Below are positions 25,401 to 35,510 of a stretch of DNA of 64,000 nucleotides, piece after piece. Position numbers and translations under genes: made by a program. The number at the start of each line of letters is the position of its first letter. Position 1 is the stretch's first letter. The DNA is from Ascidia mentula (Eukaryota; Chordata; Ascidiacea; Phlebobranchia; Ascidiidae), in assembly GCA_947561715.1 (NCBI GenBank), contig OX387203.1, positions 8,060,001 through 8,124,000 of the forward strand, given 5' to 3'. Below the pieces are notes generated by a model. It saw nothing but the letters and a program-made list of their open reading frames with translations, was not told the origin of the DNA and did not search any database.

Positions 25401-28400
25401 CTGGAAGATAGAAAAGGAGAATTCATTGAGGATCTCAAACCAAACGGGTCAGGAGCGAACGCCGGTACGTTGTCACTACTTGTTTTAACGCGTATAGATT
25501 ATCTTCTTTGGTGTATTTTTAAAAAGGTGGAGCCTTCTCGAACATTACTGAATTATATGCCTAATTAAAGTTTTGGCGATATTTTTTACGTTATCAATAC
25601 ATCTGGAAGCACATCATTGAACAATTTGTTCAATTTGGGACTGCAAATCACTAACTAATCAACTAAAATTTGAAATATTTTAGGTTTGAAAATCGGAGAT
25701 CGGATTGTGGAGGTTAACGGAGTGAATATCGAACGTGAAAACTCAAGGGACGTAGTGAGGAGGATACGCATGAGTGGCGACACAGTGCATCTACTTGTAG
25801 TAGACCCTAAAACTGATGGATATTTCAGGTATTGATTACGGACAGAACGTGAAATTGGACAGAAAAAATGAATCAATGTTTTTGGATGTAGCTTACATAA
25901 AACAAGTTACATTTCTAAGTAGAATAGATTGAAGATTTCCACGACGCCACAAACACAAAGTTAAATATAGTTGTCGTGTAATTCACAGGAAGAAGTCGGT
26001 GACGACCACAGCTTCAATGGCTGAGGATTACTTTGTTGACTACATTGGTACCCAGCCAGAAACTCCAAGACGTAAGAAATCATTATATCTTAATTCTCAT
26101 TTGCATCCAAAAACATTCCTACAACTTTTTACGATTGCAGCAAACCGCAAAGGCCCGCGAAAATCTAAACCGCGTCATTGCCGCTTGCTGAAAGGAAGCA
26201 AAGAAGAGTTTGGTTTGTACGTTGTTATCGACAACAATCGAATCGGACAAGTAGGTTATGTCATTGGTTCTCAATCACCTTTCCATTAATTCTCATAACT
26301 TAAGTATTATTGTGTAAGCGCAGACAGATGGCCACTGTTTCGACCTAAAAGGTCTAATCAGTGCAGATGGTGTGACTTTCAGACGACTTTGCTGACCAAA
26401 CGGCCAAGCAAAGACTTCCACTTTGTGGTGACTATACAATCACCGTCATCCGTTGGGCACCTGCTGCACTGATGAGACCTTTTAGGTCGAAACAGTGGCC
26501 ATCTGTCTGTAGCTTACACAATTCATATTATTGGTTCCACTTTGCTCATCTTAAGTATTATGTTAAGGTTTTAGCACATTAGTTTTAACTATAATCCAAA
26601 GTCTGTTTGTGCTTAATGTTTAAGGTCATTCGTTGGGTGGACTGTGGAGGCGCAGCAGACCGGGCTGGACTAAGGATTGGTGACAGAATAGTGGAAGTAA
26701 ACGGCAAGAATGTGGAGTACGAAGCACACCAACGTCTCATCGAGGCGATTTGCGAGAAGGAAAACACGGCCGATTTAATCGTGGTGGACGAGGATTACGA
26801 CAACAGATATAAAAGGTAGCGAACACTATTTGCATTTAACCTACATTTAAACTGTTTGAGCAAAATTGTATCAATTGCTTCACAGGAATAAGCCTACACT
26901 TTGCCGGATATTTAAGGAAAATAACGTATTCGGATTTTGTGTTGAATATAATTCCGCCAAAGACGGACACTATGTGGATGAAGTTCAACCGCAAGGACCA
27001 GCCGACAGAGCCGGGCTCCACGTAAGCATTAGAAAAACAAACAAAAAAACTTAGGTCTCTCAAAATCTGATGCTGTTTGATTTTTGAAAACAGATCACCG
27101 ATAGAGTAATTCAAATCAACGGGGCCAACATAGACCGTGAAACGTCAGAAATGGTGTTGCAACGCTTGAGGGCGTGCGAGAGCGAGGTTGTGCTGCTGGT
27201 TATCGACAAGAAATCGGCAAAACATTACAAGCAAATCGCGAAGTTTAAAAACACGGTAAGGAAATAGCGCACGCACAATAAATGATTAAATTAAATGCTG
27301 GTCAGTTGAAAAAGTTTGAATTGACAAAAATATTTTTAAAAAAGAACACACTGACGCTGATCGTAAGACCGATCCGTTGGTATCACCTAACAAGATCAGA
27401 CTGATTCCTGCTGTATAAAAGGCATTTTTTTGCTCCTAAAGCCTTCTAAATTGACAAAACAGTTACAAATGTAAAAGCAATTGAACCAACAATAATCAAC
27501 CATATACAGACAGTGCATACTTTTGACTCATCAGGTCTCGGGAAGAACTCACCAACTGCACTGACATGGCTCATAATATATGACTCAATTACTATACATA
27601 TACTTTAATAGGAAGTAAATGACATCGACCTCGACGCAGTTTCACTGCCCGAAGAACCCGTGTTTGTCCCGGCAGCTGAAAAAGAATCCGAAACTCCGGC
27701 TACTCCTGAATTAAACCTGAATGAAGCGATAACGATGGTTGGCACAACAGACTATGCCGCTATAACCGACACAATACTAAAAGGTATTCAAAATCTCTTT
27801 CGACATATAGGTGGTAATAATAGCAAAGCTAAATTTGAACAAGGAATGTATGTAATCCTAAGTCGTTTGATAGACGTTATTGATGATACATATATTTCGC
27901 CTGTATTTACAGACATCAGTATCGCTTGTTCAAATAAATAACAAAAACGACTAAAGATTACTTACAGGAGTTGTTGTAAAATATGTTACGGAGTCTTCGT
28001 TGGCCATAGAGGCAACAGGAAATTTAAAGTATACAAATTTTCATTTGAAGGAGAAACAAAATTGTTTACCCACAGGGTGTACTGATAAAAACCTTGCATA
28101 TATAGGACGAAGTACATCTTCAGACCGGGAAGGTGAATCGCGCAAGTGCGTATTGAGAAAGGGGTCGGAAGAGGAGCACGGCTTCTTCCTCGCAATAGAC
28201 AGAGATCGCAAGGGTCAAGTTATTCGAAGGTACGTCACAAACGCATGGCGTTGTCCAACATTTACATACAAGCAACGTTAACAAGCAACTCTGGCGTTGA
28301 ATACCCAGTTTTAATTGTGACAAAAACGTATACTACATGCACAGTTAGACGCACAGAGCAACGTATAGCAGAAAATAACCTATAGCAAGAAGTTCTTAAC

Positions 28401-31400
28401 AAAACCATGTGTGGAAGTCAAATTAATTATTATTTATGAAAGAAAATTTTTGATTTCAGAGTGGTTGAAAACGGTGCAGCTGATCGGTCAGGCCTTCGGA
28501 ACGGCGATAGAATATTAGCCATCAACGATGTGCAAGTTACAGCAAAGAAACATGATGAGGTAATTCCTGATTGTATAATTGCCATCCGAGTAAAATTTGG
28601 ACATGGTTTGCGAAGTCGGCAATCTCTCATTACAAATTCAATGACTTAAAATCGATGAGATTTACAAACTTTTCAAACTGACCACAAGAAAACAAATTAC
28701 TTTCCTGTTTGGATAATGTCAGATACAGTTAGGTCGAAAAACATAACATCAATAAACATACTTTTAGCATCTCCCTGCTTTCCTAACATCAGTAGTGCTG
28801 GCAGTAAATTAAGGATTGCAGCATCACCCACTAAATGATAAAAGGCAACTGCATAATTAGGTCGACTTAATCATTTGCTTCGCAGAAAATAAAGTGACTG
28901 ACTACGGTAGTAAAGCAACAAGCATTTTTCAGGTTGTTTCTTTGATACACGAAAGCGGGGATGTGGTTGAGTTTATGGTGATCGATGAAAGATCGGATGA
29001 CCTCGGAGCAAGAAGTCGCGATTGCCTGTTCCGCATCAAGAGAGGGAAAGGAGGATACGGGTTCTACCTGTGGTACGATGAGGACGGCCATTATGTCCAG
29101 GATATCACAACCCATAGCCCTGCTGACAAAGCCGGTATGTTCCCAAATTTGTGTTATGAGCTCCAGCAAGGAATCTCAGCTTATTTAGATTTAGAAGATA
29201 ATGATGAGGCCAGTTGCTATATCAACCAATTGTATCTTCTGTAAGTGAGGCTGTCCCCAACTGTTCTATAAGCCAGCACCACGAAAAATAGTTTTTTGTA
29301 CCCTGAAATGCTTTCAATAAAAAATACTATGGAAAACAGAGAATGCTGTGCAAGACAACTTTTTGCCGATGCCAATGAACAACAACCTGCATTAACCAGT
29401 ACAAGAATTTACCCTTTTCGTTTGCGTTGTTATAAAGGGTTGCGGCCAGGTGATCGGCTGGTTGAAATTAACGGCATCAACGTTGAAGAGGAAACACATG
29501 AAGATGTTTTCTATCGAATCAAAGCCTGTACTAACGTGGTGACTCTGATGGCCCTGGATGCCAAAACCTACGCCTACTGCAAGAAGAATTCTGTAGATCT
29601 AAGTTCAAAGAAATTAAATACCGCCACATTGGAAAATAAAGCAGGTACACTAAACCAAGATCACATTATGTTGACAACTTGTGATGGTCAAAAATTGGTC
29701 AAATTTGCATAGCTTAGCACTATGACAAGTTTCAAGTCAAAACGCCTCACATGCTATGTATTTCGCAGTAGTTTACTATAAACTTGCAAAAATCAATCAA
29801 AAGATTGGCAAAATTTTGTACTGAAAATTGCCACCGGTTTTCGTATTTCAGACGCCGTGCAAAAACCCAAACCGACAGAGAAAAAGACGGTTCGGCACGA
29901 GGTGATTCTACGTAAATCGCGAAGGGACGACGGCTATGGTTTCCACCTCGCTTACTCCAACTCGTTTATGGAGGAAAGCGGGAGGAATGTTGGTCACGTG
30001 GTACACTGGGTGGAGAAGGGAGGACCAGCTGACGTTGCTGGAGTTCGTGATGGCGATCGAATAATTAAGGTACAGAAATTGCGAGGATATTCCTTGTAGA
30101 AACAGACGTTACTAACCTAACAACAATTCCAGGTGGAAGTATGTTTCAAAAAGTACAAATTTTAAGAAAAATCAAGCAAAACTATATAATCGCATGTGCT
30201 TAATTGCGCGTATGAAGCCTTGGTTCATGATTATCACATCTCTTTTCCTTCCAACAGACGAATGACTAAATCCAATTAACTTATGTGGCTGCATTAAACT
30301 CACAACAACTTTTTAGGATGTTTCAAAAACAGACCCAAATTATTTAAAACATTTATCAATAGGTCAAGTTTTAAAGTAAAAATTGCTGTCATTTCAAAAG
30401 GTGAACGGCGTAAACGTTGAACGTGAGGATCACGAGCAAGTGATGGTTAGAATACATAGTAACGGCATGAACACGGTTATCCTGGTGGTGGAGTTTCAAG
30501 AAGGCAAGTTTGTGATCAGTATGTTACAATGCATGTGTTGTTAGTGAAAACCATTCTGTTGTACAGACGCCATGTTGCCTCACGATGTGGTTATCAAAAA
30601 AGAAAATGGATCGTTTGGATTTTACCTCTGGTTCGATGAAAACGGCCATTACATTGAAGATGTAACCATCGGATCCACTGCAGATGAAGCGGGGTTAAAA
30701 GTCGGCGACAGACTAATGAAGGTATGTTTTCCATTTGGGAAAGCTCATAAGTTACAATTACATGTAAGGTTTGGGCTGACAAAATTTCGGAACGGAACAA
30801 CGATCTTATAAACAAATCAGTAGGTGTTTTGTTCTTCAGTAGGTACATCCACAATTACGGGATATTTTAAGGCAGAATATATTTTAGAAATATTACGATG
30901 CATGATCGACAGCCTGTCAGTGTCCTTTTTGCGCTATTAGATCCAGCTTATTTTCCACTGTACTTCAATACACTTGTGTATGACAGACTGCAATAGTCGT
31001 AATTTTTTAGTAGCCTTCACTTCCACTATGCAAGTTCAAAAATGGGAAACAAATTGATGAACAACTGACACAGTAATTGGTGATTTCGTTCATAGGTGAA
31101 TGACGTGGAAATCGAAAGCGACAACCACGAGATGGCGGTAGGGCGCGTGCGTGACGCCGGTGATGAAGTAACTTTGAACGTTGTCAGCGTTAAGTCGACG
31201 GAAACGAGACAGGAACAAGCAGCCCCGAAAGTTTGCAATGTAAAAGTAACATTTTGACACGAATGAACGGATTACTATCTACAAGTATTTTACAACAGAT
31301 CATCAAAAAGTTCGGATCGTATGGTTTTTGCATACAAGAAGACAAACAAGGGTTGTATGTGGAGTTTGTACAACCAAAGAGCGCGGCTGAGGATGCTGGG

Positions 31401-33395
31401 CTACATGCTGGAGACAGGATACTGGAAATCAACAACGAAAGTGCTAAAGGTTGGAAAACTATTGCCTTAGCTGGTTAAACGATACTTTTGCTTAAGGTGG
31501 GTTATATTCTTTACACAGGAATCTGTCACACGGAAGCTATAGGAATAATAATGCGCTCAAGATCATCAGTGGCCCTAACAGTCCTTTCCGCCAAAAAAGA
31601 TCCACACAACTCAAAGCGGAGCAACTCAAGGTGAATGACTTCCTGCAGCAAGTACTAACGTATAACTTAGGATCGTAACTCATGATTTTATGAATCTTCA
31701 AAGCAAACATTAAAGCCCATGTAACTGCTAAGAAATTCACTTTTTCAGACGTTTCGATTGGAACTACAAGGCATTTCACATTCAGAATGATTGTAGTTCC
31801 ATCGAAACGTCTGGAAAACTAAATTTCTTAGCAGTTACATGGGCTTTACAGTTTGTTTTACTAACGTATAGTGCAAGGTTGCAATTTTCGTTTTATCCTT
31901 GTACTCAGCAGCACTGGCCTGAAGCTTCAACACAACTCGGCTGCTGCCATCTTCGATCAACTTCTCGGAAACACACAATTTGATTACGTTGTGGAAAAAC
32001 GGGAATACGGAAAAGATGAAGGATTACAAAGATCTCAGCAGTCGGGAACAGATATGAGAAACGACGACAAAAATGATGCGCACGAGTGAGCTCAAACCCT
32101 AGTTGGATTTTTACCATATTCATGATGGAATTAGTGTGGAAATAAATTTACATACCCAGTTTGGTGCAGTAATTACACATTGACGCTGCAACACGTAACC
32201 ACAGTAACCTTTATTTTAGACTTCCTGTTATCAACATTCGCCACAGCTTGCGAAAACGCAACAACAAGAGAAGGAGCCTACGCAAAAAACTGAAGCCGTC
32301 GTTTAGAAGGTAACAGCCTTAGTTGTCTACTACGCCCGTTGGCTTTTGACTTTGAACACCTTCTGAACAGAACCAAAGCTGTTTCGGCTAAGACAAGGTT
32401 CTCCAAGGGAGAAGATAATGTTGCTTTTGCGGAAGAAAAACCTGAAGTGACCTTTTCAGAGGAAATCGTAAAAGAGGTGGGAGACAAAGCTTTAAAGTAA
32501 AGTCTTCCAAGGCACGGCTAACGTTTTTGTGCACAGGGCCATTACCTGGAGGAAACACTTAAGCGTGTAGAAAAAAGTGCAACCACTAGACGACGCACTA
32601 TTTCCAAAAGACCGAAAGTTCCAACGCTGGAAAAAGACCACAGCAATAAGGTAAAGCATTTGCACAAACATGTAAGGGCGACACAAAGACAAAAACTGAA
32701 GTTTGAAACTTGGACAACCTTGTGTTGCAAACACAATCGTAAAGAAAACCACGATCCTGCCAGGACTCGAACCTGGAATCTCCTGATCCGTAGTCAGGCG
32801 CCTTATCCATTGGGCCACAGGACCACTTGCTGAAGAGCTCTTAATGCTTCTTTATCTGTTTTGTGACCGAAGTTTCGTGAGGAAGCAATAATAACTCTTG
32901 GCTTCCTGTCCGCGACGCAACAGCCGCTGTGTTAATTCCTTATTATATTTTCTGATCGCAACGATGAAGATAATGCATGATATCTAGATGTAGCCATTGT
33001 TGGCCAGAAGAATCAGTTTTTGTGTAAAATATGCTTCATTATTGTAATAATCTCGAGTCATGCGTTCTATTCTATACAAGCTTATTTAAAAAACATAGGA
33101 AAATTAAACACCTTAATCTTCCGCTTAGACAAAAAACACGACCAGAAGAAAGTTTCACCTGGCAACATCCGGGACATTAAGATGGAAATTCGAGGAAACC
33201 GATTCGCGAAAACCTGGTCACGTGTTCACCAGAACGGTTCAGGACGACTTTGATGACCTTTTCACGCCTGCTGAGGGCAGCAACCAGACTACCCTTAATG
33301 CAGTGGTGCACGAAACTGAAGACGGTTTTGGTAGCGCTGTCGCGAACTTGGAAACAATGGAACTTGACAATAGTTCCAGACAAAGCGAAGTGTGA
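22416..33395 (+). CDS. Tetraspanin fused to nine PDZ domains
   Basis: A membrane scaffold, as I read it: a complete tetraspanin followed by an NHERF/PDZK1-like PDZ array facing the cytoplasm. The 29 shared coding exons run 22416-31630. Every junction keeps the frame, with lengths and phases matching throughout, including the two linker exons (24329-24389, 24534-24598) that join the membrane part to PDZ1. The shared part is about 1268 residues. Two alternative ends follow: a short last exon (31909-32089, about 1327 aa in all) or four more exons ending at 33395 (about 1459 aa in all). The true start exon upstream of 22416 is not found. Known tetraspanins bind PDZ proteins through short C-terminal tails; I know of none carrying its own PDZ domains. 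One intron (after 30503) is GC-AG. The alternative reading, two genes wrongly joined, is disfavoured by phase continuity and by the absence of a stop or poly(A) signal between the parts. Confidence 0.88.
24080..24300 (+). repeat. Hammerhead-bearing repeat, copy 1 (intron)
   Basis: Lies in the intron 23908-24328 of the tetraspanin-PDZ gene. Its middle (GATGACGGTGATTGTAT, CTTGGCCGTTTGGTCAGCAA) matches the reverse complement of the copy at 26311-26520. The right end carries a complete hammerhead. The left boundary is not sharp. Confidence 0.6.
24241..24293 (+). ncRNA. Type I hammerhead ribozyme, copy 1
   Basis: Every core element is present in order. Stem I 5' strand AGCTGCA (24241-24247); CTGATGA (24248-24254); stem II GACC/GGTC with loop CTTTA; GAAA (24268-24271); stem III ACAG/CTGT with loop TGGCCAT; GTC cleavage triplet (24284-24286); stem I 3' strand TGCAGCT (24287-24293), fully complementary to the 5' strand. 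Predicted self-cleavage falls between 24286 and 24287. The stem III loop holds the palindrome TGGCCA, which could help dimer formation. It sits in sense orientation in an intron of the tetraspanin-PDZ gene. Confidence 0.85.
26316..26366 (-). ncRNA. Hammerhead-like unit on the minus strand, core altered
   Basis: Reading the minus strand from 26366, the order is stem I strand, CTGATTA instead of CTGATGA, a perfect stem II (GACCT/AGGTC), GAAA, the ACAG/CTGT stem III, and a GTC. The core change should abolish or greatly reduce cleavage. It is the inverse partner of the intact unit at 26463-26513. Confidence 0.6.
26463..26513 (+). ncRNA. Type I hammerhead ribozyme, copy 2
   Basis: Stem I 5' GCTGCA (26463-26468), CTGATGA (26469-26475), stem II GACCT/AGGTC with a TTT loop, GAAA (26489-26492), stem III ACAG/CTGT with loop TGGCCAT, GTC triplet (26505-26507), stem I 3' TGTAGC (26508-26513). 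Stem I keeps six pairs with one G-U where copy 1 has G-C, so pairing is maintained between copies. Predicted cleavage lies between 26507 and 26508. Sense orientation within the host intron. Confidence 0.85.
31712..31847 (+). repeat. Long near-perfect hairpin (fold-back element)
   Basis: Left arm 31712-31769 and right arm 31791-31847 are inverted copies with about four differences over 57-58 bases, separated by a 21-base loop. It lies in the intron just before the alternative short last exon (acceptor at 31908). It could be a fold-back MITE. No clear target-site duplication is visible. Confidence 0.8.
31909..32089 (+). CDS. Alternative short last exon of the tetraspanin-PDZ gene
   Basis: Follows the TACTCAGCAG acceptor, a NAGNAG tandem site: either AG keeps the frame and adds or drops one residue. 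It enters in phase 2, matching the donor at 31630, and reads [20 protein letters not shown] through to a polar tail ending NDAHE and TGA at 32087-32089. AATAAA lies 51 bases further on (32141-32146), so this isoform can use its own poly(A) site. Its C-terminus is not a PDZ ligand. Confidence 0.75.
32141..32146 (+). terminator. Poly(A) signal of the short isoform
   Basis: AATAAA, 51 bases downstream of the short-form stop and before the next coding exon at 32220. Confidence 0.6.
32220..33395 (+). CDS. Alternative long C-terminus (four exons) of the tetraspanin-PDZ gene
   Basis: Exons 32220-32309, 32371-32476, 32537-32650 and 33129-33395 continue the frame directly from the donor at 31630 (phase 2 out, 2 in), skipping the short last exon. 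They encode a very basic stretch ([15 protein letters not shown]), then acidic and Thr/Ser-rich sequence without a known domain, ending SSRQSEV and TGA at 33393-33395. The final S-E-V is a class I PDZ ligand (S/T-x-hydrophobic). The last intron holds a tRNA gene in antisense. A poly(A) signal follows at 33812. Confidence 0.78.
32752..32824 (-). tRNA. tRNA-Arg (anticodon ACG)
   Basis: 73 bases on the minus strand. Acceptor stem GGTCCTG/CAGGATC (one G-U), A box TGGCCCAATGG, anticodon loop CTACGGA giving ACG, B box GGTTCGAGTCC and discriminator G. A TTTT Pol III terminator follows a few bases after the 3' end on the minus strand. No intron. It sits antisense inside the last intron of the long tetraspanin-PDZ isoform. 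Confidence 0.95.
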
Positions 33396-35510
33396 CGTCA
33401 TTTCTTCACAACGGTTTATGCATCGCGACGTTTCAGAAATATTTCATGTTCAATAGGGGTAAAAACAACTTGTTTATAACAAAAGTTGGGGGCAATCGCA
33501 GTAATTACATAACAGCTCTTACCGTTTTTTTAAACCTCGGTACGACCAAAGACAAAAAAGCTTACGAGCGTATTGGGAGTAAACAAGTGGAGTTACGTGA
33601 TGCGAAATACCACAGCATTTTCCACGAGAAATTGCGTTGAGATTCACATGTTTTCAGAAAGATTGTTACAACACACCTACGCGAGACAACACGTTTGACA
33701 GGAGTAGATGTTGTGTTACATATTTGTGGCACAGCAAACATGCTTCTCGCTTGTTGCCTCGTGTAAGCAATTTGCACAACAACACAATGACGTACTCGCT
33801 CGTACAACGCCAATAAATGCTTCACTGCGTATTGAAACCATTGAATGAAGAAGTGAGTTGACGCAACCGCAGTTGCGCGCTATTTTTGGGCGCCGGCAGA
33901 ACAATCAAGGAAACACTTGGTCATGAATGCACGTGCGCGCGAAGCAATCTATCGCATTAGGGACGCGAGCGCAGGGTCGAAGTTTGGTGCAGAGAATGGA
34001 ATGAATCAGAAAGCACCTTTGCACGCAAGTGTCAGTTGCCGTTTTGGTCTCAATACGAATTTTATGTGGAAGATATATAAGGGGAATGTCAGTGGAAAAT
34101 GGTTCACTGTAAGACCTCAGCAAACTATGCAGGGTTAACTAGGAGTAGGCATGTAAGAGACCGCCGAGCGCTGTAGCTTCGCATACAGCCACAATACATT
34201 TGTAGTCAGCGAAAAGAATGTTGCTGACCTAGTTAAGGGAATTGTTTACAAACTCGAAAGACGTAATGTTCACAAATGTAAGTGCACACATACACAGGCA
34301 AACATAGGCAGAATTGTAAAAAGTTACTACGGTATTGTCAGATGGAAATGTTAAATCTTTTACTGCTCGTCTACGGTATGTTTTCAGCCTTTACCCCTAC
34401 GGCAATGCGTCACCAAGTCCGCAAACCGTTCCTGAAGTAAACATATGCTTCAAAGGTTGACTGGAATTAACAACCATTTAAGTTAAACGTCGCAAGGAAG
34501 GACAGAGCCAACTATGGCTGACTCACAACATGATATAAGATGGACACAGCATGCGAATTTCACTGGTAAAGTTGAAATGAGTGAAATCATAGAGCAAAGA
34601 CCGGTCACGGTTTCATTTCGGACTGTTGCAGTCATGCGTTATGAGGTTATGGTTTTTCTTACGCTCTCTGGCATCAGTGATCAGTCCTATATATTACTAG
34701 ACTGTATGGAGTTTTAGGCGTGACAGAAAAAAGGCAAAGAATGCCGAAAGAACTTTTAGGTACAAGATCCTGTGCTCGCTAAGTGTTTTGAAGTCGCAAT
34801 GCATTGTTTTTGATTTGTGCTGTTTATCGTGTGTAGTTTCCACACATATGACGTACAAAGCCTTCCCACGCATCCCATACGCAATCCTCTGGTTGACGCA
34901 TCTTTTGGAGTAAGCGTTCGAGGAAACCAAAATTCAGCAACCGGTGTAGCTTAAAATGTAGTGGAAAGCAACTGTAGTGGTGGAGAGTCTGCTTTATGAT
35001 TAGACGCCAGACCTCCAGCTTCCTGGCTCGGGACCAAGTTGGTTGGGTTTTTTTAACATTTCTAGTTGCGACTAACATAGTTGAACTGCAACTTCCGCAA
35101 AGTTGTAGGAAGCTTCGAGTGTGCGAACTGACCAATTGATTACATAGGCCTATGCAGAGTAACAAGTAGAGCAGAGCTGAGTTGTTGATATAACCTGTGT
35201 TTCTTTTTCTAAAACCAGGGCAACTACAATGCTCAGCAGCTTACAACAGGCACTATTATGTCGAGTAAATCCGTTTCTGTCTAGCGCGTAAAGCGGTTTA
35301 CATTCTCCTGTTTCAACAGTCACGAGACAGCGATTCCAGCATGGTTTAAAGCACCCTGTACATGCGGAACGGGCACTTGAACCGATATGCAAATGTTCTA
35401 TTTGTTGACAACTGCTATTTTTCGCAGATGCAAAGTTGTATGTGTCCAATAATCGTTATGTACATGTGGCAGTATTGACGTAATGCACAAAGACCGATGA
35501 AAACTTTATC
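33396..35510. other. 3' UTR and intergenic DNA before the GPCR
   Basis: The start is probably the long isoform's 3' UTR (AATAAA at 33812). The remainder has only short frames overlapping on both strands. A CRE-like TGACGTCA (35512-35519) overlaps the GPCR start codon. Confidence 0.5.
33812..33817 (+). terminator. Candidate poly(A) signal of the long isoform
   Basis: AATAAA about 415 bases after the stop at 33395. It is the first good match on the plus strand that I noticed. Confidence 0.45.

Larger units (their letters stand above)
26311..26520 (+). repeat. Hammerhead-bearing repeat, copy 2, with inverted ends
   Basis: About 55 bases at the left end (from TGTGTAAGCG) are the inverse of the right end (to AGCTTACACA), so the element carries two hammerhead-like units pointing toward its two ends. 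A 12-base direct repeat, CTTAAGTATTAT, flanks it at 26299-26310 and again at about 26550-26561, possibly a target duplication with some extra right-hand DNA. It lies in the intron 26251-26624. Confidence 0.65.
24667..31630 (+). other. Nine-PDZ array, NHERF/PDZK1-like
   Basis: Nine PDZ domains, most split by one intron near the GDR loop. Coding spans: PDZ1 24667-25150 (GFGFSV), PDZ2 25315-25828 (GFGFNL), PDZ3 26141-26815 (EFGLYV), PDZ4 26886-27255 (VFGFCV), linker 27612-27783 (Glu/Pro-rich), PDZ5 28106-28980 (EHGFFL), PDZ6 29000-29644 (GYGFYL), PDZ7 29852-30503 (GYGFHL), PDZ8 30567-31230 (SFGFYL), PDZ9 31299-31630 (SYGFCI). Most carry the AGL-x-x-GDR-x-x-x-xNG signature and end in a LLVVD/LLVID-like strand as in NHERF and PDZK1. 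PDZ1 has EGS in place of GDR, and PDZ3 and PDZ5 have altered carboxylate-binding loops, so these may bind atypical ligands or none. Confidence 0.9.

Noticed and set aside
33905-34138. Overlapping 72- and 73-codon frames on opposite strands
   Set aside because: Mirror frames without similarity to known proteins.
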